The notes under the pieces are model-generated. The model was not told the origin of the DNA, did not search any database, and saw nothing but the letters and a program-made list of their open reading frames with translations. A program made the translations under genes and the position numbers. This document shows positions 39,746 through 48,773 of a stretch of DNA of 64,000 nt, one piece after another. Origin of the DNA: Metasolibacillus sp. (GTDB lineage Bacteria; Bacillota; Bacilli; Bacillales_A; Planococcaceae); NCBI RefSeq assembly GCF_025291715.1, contig NZ_JAMBIZ010000005.1:62001-126000 (forward strand). The letters are read 5' to 3'. The stretch's first letter is position 1. Each line of letters starts with the position of its first letter.

Positions 39746-39794
39746 GGAAAGGATTTTCTTGTGCCAACTATGGCATAAGGGAATCCTTTTTTCA
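39746..39794 (+). terminator. Terminator after rnjB
   Basis: GAAAGGATT and AATCCTTTT close a long stem whose inner part pairs TTGTGCCA with TGGCATAA around ACTA; T residues follow. Confidence 0.88.
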
Positions 39795-39930
39795 ACTAGA
39801 TAAATGTCATAGTTATTTAACAGGCGAATATCTCTGTGCTAGGTACATGGCAGAGCAAACGCTCTTTACAGGACACAACATGTCTGATATCAATCATCTT
39901 TTTCAAGCTAGCAAGAAAGGAACAGGTGAA

Positions 39931-42162
39931 ATGGCAAACAATAAAGGAAAGAAAAAACAATTAAAGGCTGCTAAAAAAGAATGGCACCCGCTTGCCTATG
40001 AAATCGTAGGAATTTTATGTATTGCTTATGCAATTATTATTTATTTTGAATATGGTATTGTTGGCCGTTTTACGCAATCAATCGCTTTATTTTTATTTGG
40101 CAATTTGCATTTCGTTATCCCGTTTTTACTCGTATTAGTTGCATCGATGCTTATGGTAAGACGCCGTGGTGTCACAATGAAAAATCGAGTTGTTATTGGT
40201 GTATCACTCATTATATGTAGCCTTACTGTGTTTAGTCATAGTCTCCTTTTTGAGGAATTGCACAAAGCAAATGCACTTCTCTCCAATTCGGTTTTACGCG
40301 AAACATGGCGTCTTTTAATTGAAATGGACGGTGTTGCCAATAGAGGACAGGCGCTTGGTGGTGGCATGATAGGTGCATTGCTATTTAGCATACTTCATGT
40401 TTTATTTGATTCAACTGGTGCAAAGGTCACTGCATGGGTATTGCTGTTTATAGGTATTATATTAGTGACAGGTAAAGCGCTCGTTCCCTTCATTATTGAA
40501 AAAACACCTGCGATGAAGAAAAAGCTAACACCACAAAAGAAAGAAAAAAAGCGTCGTTCATCCAAGGCGGTAACTTCTGAAACTGAGGTGCTTGCAACAG
40601 AGGAAACGATTGTGCATGAAGAGCCGATTATTTCAGCCTTTACACAGCCGCAAATTCGCGAAGAAGAGCCTATCATGGAAGAAGTGGAAGTAATGGAGGA
40701 GGTACTTGAGGTGCCTGTGCAAATGAAGGAATCTGAAAGTCCGTATACATTGCCCTCTACACAGCTATTACAATTGCCTCCAGCGCATGACCAAAGTGGG
40801 GAATATAGCATTATTCAAGCAAATGCAAAAAAGCTAGAGCAAACACTGTTAAGCTTTGGTGTGAAAGCAAAAGTTGTACAAGTGCATTTAGGTCCTGCTG
40901 TCACAAAATATGAAGTATTGCCAGATGTCGGTGTCAAAGTAAGCAAAATTGTTAGCTTACAGGATGATTTAGCATTAGCGTTAGCCGCAAAGGATATTCG
41001 TTTAGAAGCACCGATTCCCGGGAAATCGGCTATCGGTATTGAAGTGCCAAACAATGAGGTGGCTATCGTTACATTAAGGGAAGTAATTGAAGTGCCTGAT
41101 AATAGAGCGGCGAGCAAGCTATTAATTAGCTTCGGTCGAGATGTAACGGGACAGGCTATGCTTGCTGAGCTGAACAAAATGCCGCATTTACTCGTTGCTG
41201 GTTCAACGGGAAGTGGGAAAAGTGTATGTATTAACGGCATTATTATTTCGATATTGATGCGAGCGGCTCCACATGAAGTGCGCATGATGATGATTGACCC
41301 GAAAATGGTGGAGCTAACGGTATATAATGGTATTCCACATTTGCTTGCACCTGTTGTGACGGATCCACGTAAGGCTGCACAGGCATTGCAAAAAATCGTT
41401 TCAGAAATGGAACGCCGCTATGACTTATTCTCGCATACAGGCACACGCAATATCGAGGGTTATAATGAGCATATCGAACAGCATAATGCGATAAATACAG
41501 AGCAACAGGCAAAGCTACCATATATCGTTGTGATTGTAGATGAGTTGGCGGATTTAATGATGGTTGCATCAAATGAGGTAGAGGATGCGATTACACGTTT
41601 GGCGCAAATGGCACGTGCAGCGGGTATTCATTTAATTATCGCCACACAGCGTCCATCTGTAGATGTTATTACAGGGATTATTAAAGCGAATATTCCTTCA
41701 CGTATTGCCTTTGCTGTGTCCTCGGCAGTTGATTCACGCACTATTTTAGATATGGGCGGTGCAGAGCGTTTGCTTGGACGAGGAGATATGCTCTTTTTAC
41801 CGGCTGGAGCATCAAAGCCAGTCCGTGTGCAAGGTGCCTTTGTATCGGACAAGGAAGTAGAGGCTGTCGTTGATTTTGTCATAGAACAGCAAAAAGCACA
41901 ATATGAGGAGTCGATGATTCCGACCGAAGTGCCTCAAACAGATGTGATGGAGGAGACGGATGATTTATATGATGAGGCGGTGATGCTCGTTATGGAGCAG
42001 CAAAGTGCCTCAGTATCCATGCTACAACGACGTTTTCGTATCGGCTATGCTAGAGCTGCACGCATTGTGGATCAAATGGAAATGCGTGGGGTAGTTGGTC
42101 CGCCGGATGGTAGTAGACCACGCCAAGTATTGATGGCAAAACATAGCATTTCAGGGGAATAG
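39931..42162 (+). CDS. spoIIIE: DNA translocase FtsK/SpoIIIE
   Basis: SpoIIIE pumps chromosomal DNA into the forespore and clears DNA from division septa. The 743-residue protein has an N-terminal membrane domain of about four helices (about residues 25-190) and a charged linker (about 195-290). The ATPase motor has Walker [16 protein letters not shown] near 428, Walker [13 protein letters not shown] near 535 and RPSVDVITG. The C-terminal gamma winged helix that reads the SRS/KOPS sequence covers about 670-735. I chose ATG 39931 behind AAAGGAACAGG; a frame to 39847 lacks a site and falls in the hydrophilic extension. Length and position fit SpoIIIE. Confidence 0.95.
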   Translation: MANNKGKKKQLKAAKKEWHPLAYEIVGILCIAYAIIIYFEYGIVGRFTQSIALFLFGNLHFVIPFLLVLVASMLMVRRRGVTMKNRVVIGVSLIICSLTVFSHSLLFEELHKANALLSNSVLRETWRLLIEMDGVANRGQALGGGMIGALLFSILHVLFDSTGAKVTAWVLLFIGIILVTGKALVPFIIEKTPAMKKKLTPQKKEKKRRSSKAVTSETEVLATEETIVHEEPIISAFTQPQIREEEPIMEEVEVMEEVLEVPVQMKESESPYTLPSTQLLQLPPAHDQSGEYSIIQANAKKLEQTLLSFGVKAKVVQVHLGPAVTKYEVLPDVGVKVSKIVSLQDDLALALAAKDIRLEAPIPGKSAIGIEVPNNEVAIVTLREVIEVPDNRAASKLLISFGRDVTGQAMLAELNKMPHLLVAGSTGSGKSVCINGIIISILMRAAPHEVRMMMIDPKMVELTVYNGIPHLLAPVVTDPRKAAQALQKIVSEMERRYDLFSHTGTRNIEGYNEHIEQHNAINTEQQAKLPYIVVIVDELADLMMVASNEVEDAITRLAQMARAAGIHLIIATQRPSVDVITGIIKANIPSRIAFAVSSAVDSRTILDMGGAERLLGRGDMLFLPAGASKPVRVQGAFVSDKEVEAVVDFVIEQQKAQYEESMIPTEVPQTDVMEETDDLYDEAVMLVMEQQSASVSMLQRRFRIGYARAARIVDQMEMRGVVGPPDGSRPRQVLMAKHSISGE

Positions 42163-42248
42163 AGATAGTGGATTTTTCTGAATACTTTATTTTTGTTCAA
42201 AATTTAATGTAAAATTTACGATTCCGTCACACTTTTTAAAAAATGTAT

Positions 42249-42276
42249 TTGCAAGCGCTAGCAAAAATGTTATATT
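42249..42276 (+). promoter_or_regulatory. Promoter of ymfC-nup operon with an overlapping CcpA cre site
   Basis: TTGCAA (42249-42254) and TATATT (42271-42276) form a sigma-A promoter with a 16-base spacer. The sequence TTGCAAGCGCTAGCAA (42249-42264) matches all defined positions of the cre consensus WTGNAANCGNWNNCAW and is nearly palindromic. It covers the -35 box, so CcpA binding should repress. Confidence 0.75.
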
Positions 42277-42341
42277 GAAAACGAATTAGTAGGAATGTTG
42301 TACATCAGATGTCTGATCTCTTTGTTGGTGGTGGTGAAAAA

Positions 42342-43070
42342 GTGACAATTAAAACAGATCACCGTCATTTATACTTACAAGTGATCGATCGCTTAAAATC
42401 AGATATTGAAAAAGGAATTTATCAAGAAAATGAAAAATTACCTTCTGAATTTGAGCTATCTAAATCACTTGGAGTAAGTCGTGCCACTCTACGCGAGGCG
42501 CTACGATTGTTGGAGGAAGAAAACGTTATCATCCGTCGGCATGGTGTAGGAACATTTGTCAATCCTAAGCCAGTGTTTACTTCGGGAATTGAACAATTGT
42601 CGAGTATTTCATCCATGATTGAGCAAGCAGGAATGACACCAGGCACGATTTTTATAAAAGCAACAGAAGAAAAATCGACTGAGGATGATGTAAAGCGTTT
42701 TCAAACCAACAGTGATGACAATGTGATCACGATTGAGCGTGTAAGAACAGCGGATGGAGAGCCGGTTGTTTATTGTATTGATAAAGTGCCAGCTACCTAT
42801 TTACCGCAGCAATTTGTTAATAATCAGGATATATCTCTTTTTTCAGCACTTGAAAAATCGGGTGCTATCCATGTCAACTATGCGGTCACATACATCGATC
42901 CAATAGGCTTTCATGAAGAGGTTTCGCCAATATTGGACTGCGGTCCAGAAACAGCGTTACTTGTTCTGAAGCAGCTTCATTATGATGATAATGATCGAGT
43001 AGTTTTATATTCTAAAAATTATTTTAGAGCTGATAAGTTCAGCTTCCATGTAGTAAGAAAAAGGGTGTAG
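42342..43070 (+). CDS. ymfC: GntR/HutC family transcriptional regulator
   Basis: The 242-residue regulator has an N-terminal GntR winged helix ([19 protein letters not shown], with [16 protein letters not shown] as recognition helix near residue 48) and a C-terminal UTRA ligand-binding domain (about 85-240). I chose GTG 42342 behind GGTGGTGG; the ATG at 42309 is poorly placed. It lies immediately upstream of a nucleoside-type ABC importer on the same strand, as ymfC does in some Bacillaceae, so it probably responds to a nucleoside or derivative. The cre site in its promoter suggests catabolite control. The ligand is not known. Confidence 0.9.
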   Translation: MTIKTDHRHLYLQVIDRLKSDIEKGIYQENEKLPSEFELSKSLGVSRATLREALRLLEEENVIIRRHGVGTFVNPKPVFTSGIEQLSSISSMIEQAGMTPGTIFIKATEEKSTEDDVKRFQTNSDDNVITIERVRTADGEPVVYCIDKVPATYLPQQFVNNQDISLFSALEKSGAIHVNYAVTYIDPIGFHEEVSPILDCGPETALLVLKQLHYDDNDRVVLYSKNYFRADKFSFHVVRKRV

Positions 43071-43124
43071 AACAGATTTTATTTCCTGCTAATGACTAAA
43101 AAACCTTTCTGGGAGGATTCACTA

Positions 43125-44219
43125 ATGAAAAAGCGTAAATTTGGTTTATTAATCTCTTCTGTTGTTGCAACAGGTGCAATTTTAGGTGCATGTGGTGCAG
43201 ACGATGAGAAAAAAGAAAATGAAGGTACAAATGGTTCAACTGACAAAGGTTCTGAAACTTCAACAGGCGATTTTTCAATCGCAATGGTAACAGATACAGG
43301 CGGTGTTGATGATAAATCATTTAACCAATCTGCTTGGGAAGGTATCCAACAATTCGGTAAAGATAACGGTTTAGAAAAAGGCGATGGCGGCTTTGACTAC
43401 CTAGAATCAAAACAAGATTCAGAATATAACACAAACTTAAATGCATTAATCCGTCGTGACTTCGATTTAGTATTCGGTGTAGGCTTCTTATTTGAAGATG
43501 CAATGGGTAAAATCGCAAGCCAACAAAAAGACGCACAATTAGCAATCATTGACGGTGTTGTAGATGCGCCAAACGTAGCATCTGTACTATTCAATGAGCA
43601 GGAAGGTGCATTCCTTGCTGGTGTAGCAGCTGCTAAAATGTCTAAAACAGGCAAAATCGGCTTTATGGGCGGATTAAAAATTCCTGTAATTGAGCGCTTC
43701 CACGCTGGGTTTATCGCAGGTGCAAAAGCTGCAAACCCTGATATTATCATTGAAGAAGATTATGCAGAGTCTTTCGACAAAGCAGATATCGGTAAAATGA
43801 TTGCAAACCGTATGTACTCTTCGGGCGTAGATATTATTTTCCACGCTGCTGGTGGTGCTGGTAACGGCGTATTCACAGAAGCGAAAGAGCGTAAAGAAAA
43901 AGATGCTAACGCTGATGTATGGGTAATTGGTGTAGATAAAGACCAATACGAAGAAGGACAAGTTGGTGACCAAAATGTAACATTAACTTCAATGGTTAAA
44001 GGCGTAGGTAACGCAGTTATTGATATTGCAAACCGTACAAAAGCAGGCGACTTCCCTGGCGGTCAAACAACTGTTTATGGATTAAAAGAAGGCGGCGTAG
44101 GTCTTGCTGATTCTCGCGGTGCAATTACTGAGGATGTATTAGCAGTAGTTGAAGAATTCAAAGAAAAAATCATCGCTGGCGAAATCAAAGTACCGACACA
44201 TCCAGATGATGTAAAATAA
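43125..44219 (+). CDS. nupN: BMP family substrate-binding lipoprotein (guanosine-type)
   Basis: The 364-residue protein is the extracellular binding component of a purine nucleoside ABC importer. It has a lipoprotein signal with a Cys in ILGACG near residue 23, then a charged linker. The BMP/Med domain has AMVTDTGGVDDKSFNQSAW near residue 55 and GKIGFMGGLKIPVIERF near 180. In B. subtilis the nupNOPQ system imports guanosine; the four-gene set here matches. GGGAGGA precedes ATG 43125. A hairpin lies after the gene, which may raise binding protein over the transporter genes. Confidence 0.93.
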   Translation: MKKRKFGLLISSVVATGAILGACGADDEKKENEGTNGSTDKGSETSTGDFSIAMVTDTGGVDDKSFNQSAWEGIQQFGKDNGLEKGDGGFDYLESKQDSEYNTNLNALIRRDFDLVFGVGFLFEDAMGKIASQQKDAQLAIIDGVVDAPNVASVLFNEQEGAFLAGVAAAKMSKTGKIGFMGGLKIPVIERFHAGFIAGAKAANPDIIIEEDYAESFDKADIGKMIANRMYSSGVDIIFHAAGGAGNGVFTEAKERKEKDANADVWVIGVDKDQYEEGQVGDQNVTLTSMVKGVGNAVIDIANRTKAGDFPGGQTTVYGLKEGGVGLADSRGAITEDVLAVVEEFKEKIIAGEIKVPTHPDDVK

Positions 44220-44236
44220 TGAATTCATAATGAATG

Positions 44237-44277
44237 AAGGGATGTCAAGAAAGGCAAAACCTTTCTCGGCATTCCTT
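44237..44277 (+). terminator. Hairpin after nupN, partial terminator
   Basis: AAGGGATGTC and GGCATTCCTT pair, with AGAAAGG and CCTTTCT continuing the stem around CAAAA. No T run follows, so it may protect the nupN message or attenuate read-through instead of fully terminating. Confidence 0.55.
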
Positions 44278-44808
44278 ATCTTGGTTCAAAGGAAGGCTCT
44301 TTATCTTACATAGAGAGAGGATAAATACCGATATTTGTCCAATTTAAGGAGTGTCAAGCCACTCATTCTAATGGTTTTCTAAAAATGTGCGTGCTTCTGC
44401 GGTAGTCGCATAATCATGCTATTATCCTCGGCGCGTGGAGCTGTCTAAAAAGTCATTTTGAGACAGCTCCATTTTCTAGCTGTAAATAACAGCTAGAATT
44501 TGTAGAAAGCTATTGAATTATATTGTAGTAAGTTTGAAAGTTAATAGGTGGGGATGCCGGATGAATTGTGCTTACGGCTAACTCCAGTCCATTTTTACTC
44601 GAAGATGTTACAAAGTGTGGCGATTATTTAACATGACAGAAAAGTGTTGTGGTCGTCCAAATAATATGCTAATCGAGGTAAATCTATTATTTTAGCTTTT
44701 CCGACAAACCCATGTGTTAATTTTTAGAAACACAAACAAGCTCACGGTCTAAGCTGAGCAATTGTCTTTATATATTTAATTTAAATTGTGCCTAAAGGAG
44801 TGAAACGA
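44278..44808 (+). other. Long non-coding gap inside the nup cluster
   Basis: No convincing gene. It holds a hairpin-family member (GGAGCTGTCT with AGACAGCTCC, 44437-44470) and a second small palindrome right after it (CTAGCTGT and ACAGCTAG, about 44477-44494). A stretch GGCTAACTC..TCC..TTTTTACTC near 44576 weakly resembles one before sigD (4026-4050). B. subtilis keeps nupN and nupO close together, so the gap is unusual. I found no good promoter for nupO. Confidence 0.5.
44437..44470 (+). repeat. GCTGTCT-family hairpin between nupN and nupO
   Basis: The 10-bp perfect arms GGAGCTGTCT (44437-44446) and AGACAGCTCC (44461-44470) flank AAAAAGTCATTTTG. ATTTTC follows. Confidence 0.7.
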
Positions 44809-46347
44809 TTGGAATACGTGATCGAAATGCTAGGCATCCGTAAAGAATTCGGAGGCTTTGTAGCGAACAATAATATCACCCTCCAACTACAAAAAGGCGA
44901 AATTCATGCATTATTAGGAGAAAATGGTGCAGGTAAATCGACTTTAATGAACGTATTATTCGGACTTTATCAGCCAGAAGCTGGTGAAATTAAAGTGCGT
45001 GGGGAAGCTGTGAAAATTGCAGATCCGAACGTAGCGAATGATTTAGGGATTGGAATGGTGCATCAGCACTTTATGCTTGTAGAAAACTTTACTGTTACAG
45101 AAAATATCGTCTTAGGAAATGAGCCGACAAAACGTGGAACAGTCAATATTAAAGAGGCTGCTAAAAACATTGCGGCACTTTCTGAAAAGTATGGTTTAGA
45201 TGTTGACCCTTATGCGAAAATTGAAGATATTTCTGTTGGTATGCAACAGCGTGTAGAAATTTTAAAAACATTGTATCGTGGTGCTGAAATTTTAATTTTT
45301 GATGAGCCAACAGCATCATTAACACCACAAGAAATTAAAGAGCTTATCGATATTATGAAGCGCTTAATCTCAGAAGGAAAGTCCATTATTTTAATTACGC
45401 ATAAACTAAATGAAATTATGGAAGTATCTGATCGCGTAACGATTATTCGTAAAGGTGAAGGAATTGGAACTGTTGTAACAGCTGAAACGAATCCGGACGA
45501 ATTAGCAGAATTAATGGTTGGTCGTCAAGTTGAGTTTAAAACAGAAAAATCGCCATCAAATCCAAAAGATGAAGCATTAAACATTCAAGATTTAGTTGTG
45601 CTTGATTATCGTGGGGTTGAAAAAGTAAAAAGCTTAAATTTAACTGTGCGTAAAGGTGAAATAGTAGGGATTGCAGGGATTGATGGAAACGGACAATCTG
45701 AATTAATCGAGGCAATTACAGGCTTGCGCAAAATTAAAAGCGGTAAAGTCGTATTAAATGGACAAGATGTAACGAATAAAAAGCCGCGTCAAATTACAGA
45801 AACAGGTATTGGTCATATTCCACAAGACCGTCATAAGCATGGCTTAGTGCTTGATTTTACAATTGGTCATAATATCGCTTTACAAACATATTACAAAGAG
45901 CCTATTTCGAAATATGGCATTATTGACTATAAAAAGATATCACAAAAAGCAAAGCAAGTGATTGAAGAGTTCGATGTGCGAACAGGGCATGGTGAGTCAA
46001 CACCAGCGCGTGCATTATCGGGCGGTAACCAGCAAAAAGCAATTATTGGACGCGAAGTAGACCGCGATCCAGATTTATTAATTGCAGCGCTACCAACACG
46101 AGGCTTAGATGTTGGAGCAATTGAATTTATTCACCGTCGTTTAATTGAGCAACGCGATAAAGGGAAGGCCGTGTTATTAATTTCCTTTGAGCTAGATGAA
46201 GTAATGAACGTCTCTGACCGCATTGCCGTTATTTATGATGGGCAAATTGTAGATACATTAAATGCTAATGAAACAACAGAGCAGGAGCTAGGTTTATTAA
46301 TGGCTGGTCAAACAAAAACGAAGGCAGCAAGGAAAGGGGACGAATAA
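44809..46347 (+). CDS. nupO: Nucleoside ABC transporter, duplicated ATP-binding protein
   Basis: The 512-residue protein has two fused ABC domains, as in the BmpA-type nucleoside importers. The first has Walker A GENGAGKST near residue 38, signature SVGMQQRVE near 142 and Walker B ILIFDEPTASL. The second has a modified Walker A (GIDGNGQSE near 292), signature LSGGNQQKAI near 405 and LPTRGLDVG. I chose TTG 44809, seven bases after AAAGGAGTGA; GTG 44788 lies upstream of that site. It is followed at once by the two permease genes. Confidence 0.94.
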   Translation: MEYVIEMLGIRKEFGGFVANNNITLQLQKGEIHALLGENGAGKSTLMNVLFGLYQPEAGEIKVRGEAVKIADPNVANDLGIGMVHQHFMLVENFTVTENIVLGNEPTKRGTVNIKEAAKNIAALSEKYGLDVDPYAKIEDISVGMQQRVEILKTLYRGAEILIFDEPTASLTPQEIKELIDIMKRLISEGKSIILITHKLNEIMEVSDRVTIIRKGEGIGTVVTAETNPDELAELMVGRQVEFKTEKSPSNPKDEALNIQDLVVLDYRGVEKVKSLNLTVRKGEIVGIAGIDGNGQSELIEAITGLRKIKSGKVVLNGQDVTNKKPRQITETGIGHIPQDRHKHGLVLDFTIGHNIALQTYYKEPISKYGIIDYKKISQKAKQVIEEFDVRTGHGESTPARALSGGNQQKAIIGREVDRDPDLLIAALPTRGLDVGAIEFIHRRLIEQRDKGKAVLLISFELDEVMNVSDRIAVIYDGQIVDTLNANETTEQELGLLMAGQTKTKAARKGDE

Positions 46348-46348
46348 A

Positions 46349-47395
46349 GTGAGCAATCGCACAATTAATATTCTCGTTCCTATAATTTCAGTTATTTTAG
46401 GTCTAATTGTTGGTGCAATTGTAATGGTTGTGACTGGCTACGACCCAATTAAAGGATATACTGCATTATGGAATGGTATATTTGGAGATATTTATACGAT
46501 TGGTGAAACAATTCGCCAAATCACACCATATATTTTAGCTGGTTTAGCCGTTGCTTTCGCATTCCGAACAGGTTTATTCAACATCGGGGTGGAAGGGCAG
46601 CTTATTATGGGCTGGGCAGCAGCAACTTATGTTGGTTTTGCTATCGAAGGCTTACCCAAAATGATTCATTTGCCGCTAGCATTAATTGCAGCAGCAGCAG
46701 CAGGGGCTTTTTGGGCATTTATTGCTGGTTACTTAAAAGCGCGTTTTAGCATTCATGAAGTAATCGTTACAATTATGCTGAACTATACGGCGCTCCATAT
46801 CGCCAATGCGTTGATTAAATCTTGGTCAGGTAGAGAGCGTACAGATAATATTGCTCAAACTGCTTCATTAAGCTCACCATGGCTTGAGGAGCTTACGCAA
46901 TATTCTCGTTTGCACTGGGGGATCATTATTGCCATTGTCATGGTATTTATTATGTGGTTCATATTAGAGCGTACAACGTTAGGCTTTGAATTAAAATCGG
47001 TAGGTTTTAATAAAAACGCAGCTGAATATGCTGGTATGAGCGTAAAGAAAAATATTATTTTAGCGATGACAATTTCAGGGGTATTCGCTGGTTTAGCTGG
47101 TGCAATGGAAGCATTAGGTACATTTGGCTATATGGCGATTCGAAGCGGCTTTACAGGCATTGGATTTGATGGTATCGCCGTTGCATTACTAGGGGCAAAT
47201 ACGCCGCTTGGAGTTGTATTTGGTGCCACGCTATTTGGTGCATTGAAATTCGGTGCAACAAACATGCCGAATGCTGCAAACATCCCATTAGAAATCGTAT
47301 CGATTATTATCGCATTAATTATTTTCTTCGTAGCATCAGGCTATGTAATTCGTCTTGCTTTAGAAAAGTTTGGAAAGAAAAAGGAGGGCAAATAA
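46349..47395 (+). CDS. nupP: Nucleoside ABC transporter permease 1
   Basis: The 348-residue protein is a polytopic permease of the BPD_transp_2 (RbsC-like) family with about nine to ten helices. The typical FNIGVEGQLIMGW segment lies near residue 75 and EYAGMSVKKNI, the ATPase-contact loop, near 225. The GTG start comes one base after the nupO stop with AAGGAAAGGGG upstream. It should form the channel together with NupQ. Confidence 0.93.
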   Translation: MSNRTINILVPIISVILGLIVGAIVMVVTGYDPIKGYTALWNGIFGDIYTIGETIRQITPYILAGLAVAFAFRTGLFNIGVEGQLIMGWAAATYVGFAIEGLPKMIHLPLALIAAAAAGAFWAFIAGYLKARFSIHEVIVTIMLNYTALHIANALIKSWSGRERTDNIAQTASLSSPWLEELTQYSRLHWGIIIAIVMVFIMWFILERTTLGFELKSVGFNKNAAEYAGMSVKKNIILAMTISGVFAGLAGAMEALGTFGYMAIRSGFTGIGFDGIAVALLGANTPLGVVFGATLFGALKFGATNMPNAANIPLEIVSIIIALIIFFVASGYVIRLALEKFGKKKEGK

Positions 47396-47396
47396 T

Positions 47397-48359
47397 ATGA
47401 GCTTTTTAGATATCTTATATTTTATCGTCCCTTCTGCTATATTTTACGCAGCACCTCTTATTTTTGCCGCAATCGGTGGCGTGTTCTCTGAGCGCTCAGG
47501 CGTTGTGAATATCGGTATCGAAGGTATTATGGTAATCGGTGCCTTTGTAGGGATTATTTTTAACTTATTTACGTATGAAACACTTGGAGGCTTTACACCG
47601 TGGGTAGCACTTTTAGTGGCAATGGTAATCGGTGCCTTGTTCTCATTACTATTAGCAGTAGCCGCAATTGCTTTCCGTGCTGACCAAACGGTAACAGGGG
47701 TAGCATTAAACTTATTAGGTATTGCAATAGCTCTGTTTCTAGTAAAAATGATTTTCGAAGGTCGTGGACAAACAGACTTCATTTCTGAACGTTTCCCACG
47801 CTTTGATGTACCATTATTAGCAGATATTCCGTTCTTCGGGCCTTTGTTATTCCATAATATTTACGGTACATCGATATTGGCATTTGCTGTCGCAATTTTG
47901 GCATGGTTCGTTATTTTTAAAACACCATTTGGTTTGCGCTTACGTGCGGTTGGGGAGCACCCAATGGCAGCTGACACAATGGGAGTTAATGTAACGAAAA
48001 TGCGCTATATTGCCGTGATGATTTCAGGTGCTCTTGCCGGAATTGGTGGTGCGGTTTATTCACAAACAATTACGAATGACTTTAGCCACGCAACAATTAA
48101 TGGACAAGGGTTCATGGCGATTGCTGCAATGATTTTCGGAAAATGGCATCCAATCGGTGCAATGGGTGCAGCACTGTTCTTCGGTTTAGCGCAGGCATTA
48201 TCAATTGCTGGAAGCACAATTCCGTATGTAAAAGATATTCCACCAGTATTTTTAACGATTTTACCTTATGTGTTAACGATTTTAGCGTTAGCAGGATTTA
48301 TCGGTAAAGCCAATGCACCAAAAGCAAGTGGCCAGCCATATATTAAAGGTAAGCGATAA
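47397..48359 (+). CDS. nupQ: Nucleoside ABC transporter permease 2
   Basis: This 320-residue permease is related to NupP. It has about eight to nine helices, the segment SGVVNIGIEGIMVIGAF near residue 34 (paralogous to the NupP motif), and a contact loop with LRAVGEHPMAADTMGVNV near 190. ATG 47397 immediately follows the nupP stop with AAAGGAGGG in the end of nupP. It closes the operon; two family hairpins follow in tandem. Confidence 0.93.
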   Translation: MSFLDILYFIVPSAIFYAAPLIFAAIGGVFSERSGVVNIGIEGIMVIGAFVGIIFNLFTYETLGGFTPWVALLVAMVIGALFSLLLAVAAIAFRADQTVTGVALNLLGIAIALFLVKMIFEGRGQTDFISERFPRFDVPLLADIPFFGPLLFHNIYGTSILAFAVAILAWFVIFKTPFGLRLRAVGEHPMAADTMGVNVTKMRYIAVMISGALAGIGGAVYSQTITNDFSHATINGQGFMAIAAMIFGKWHPIGAMGAALFFGLAQALSIAGSTIPYVKDIPPVFLTILPYVLTILALAGFIGKANAPKASGQPYIKGKR

Positions 48360-48366
48360 AAGAGAG

Positions 48367-48409
48367 GGCTGTCTGGAAAGTAGGCTAACGCGCCACTTTT
48401 CAGACAGCC
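48367..48409 (+). repeat. GCTGTCT-family hairpin after nupQ
   Basis: GGCTGTCTGGAAAGT (48367-48381) pairs with ACTTTTCAGACAGCC (48395-48409), 15 bp; the inner loop contains GGCTAACGCGCC. A T-rich tail starts 8 bases later. Possibly the operon terminator. Confidence 0.75.
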
Positions 48410-48491
48410 ATTGCTGTTTTTGCAAGGTTAAAAATATTGGACTTAGCGCCTTCTCGCTAAGATTTAAAACAAATAAGTAAAACTTGGTTTC

Positions 48492-48536
48492 GGGCTGTTT
48501 GGAAGTGATTTTGGACTTTTCCGACAGCCCTTGTTT
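48492..48536 (+). terminator. Second GCTGTCT-family hairpin after nupQ
   Basis: GGGCTGTTTGGAAGT (48492-48506) pairs with ACTTTTCCGACAGCCC (48515-48530), followed by TTGTTTTTG. Two copies in tandem within 130 bases is unusual. Confidence 0.75.
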
Positions 48537-48773
48537 TTGTTTAATGAAAGTTTTTCACTAGGTAGCTGAGGCATAATTGAATATTGGGGTAGTCTAATAA
48601 TAAATAAAAATTGTAGCATATTTGTTTCCTAATTACGCCATACTAAATAATAATTTTGCGCTTGGGTAGTATAAGCGTGTTATAGTAGAAATAAACATGG
48701 TTTTTATAAGGCTTGCATACGATAACGACAACATGTAATGAAGCTTGTGACTTTAGTCTAGGGAGGTATTTTT
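48537..48773 (+). other. Non-coding leader region before yfmF
   Basis: AT-rich, without a gene. A TATAGT at 48681-48686 with TTGCGC 19 bases upstream is a weak promoter candidate. Confidence 0.35.

Noticed and set aside
40815..41285. 156-codon - strand open frame opposite spoIIIE
   Set aside because: It lies wholly within the ATPase domain of spoIIIE on the other strand, without a start site or motif.
42309..42341. ATG start for ymfC at 42309
   Set aside because: The AGGA upstream is 14 bases away, while the GTG at 42342 has a well-placed GGTGGTGG and begins where the conserved winged-helix region starts.
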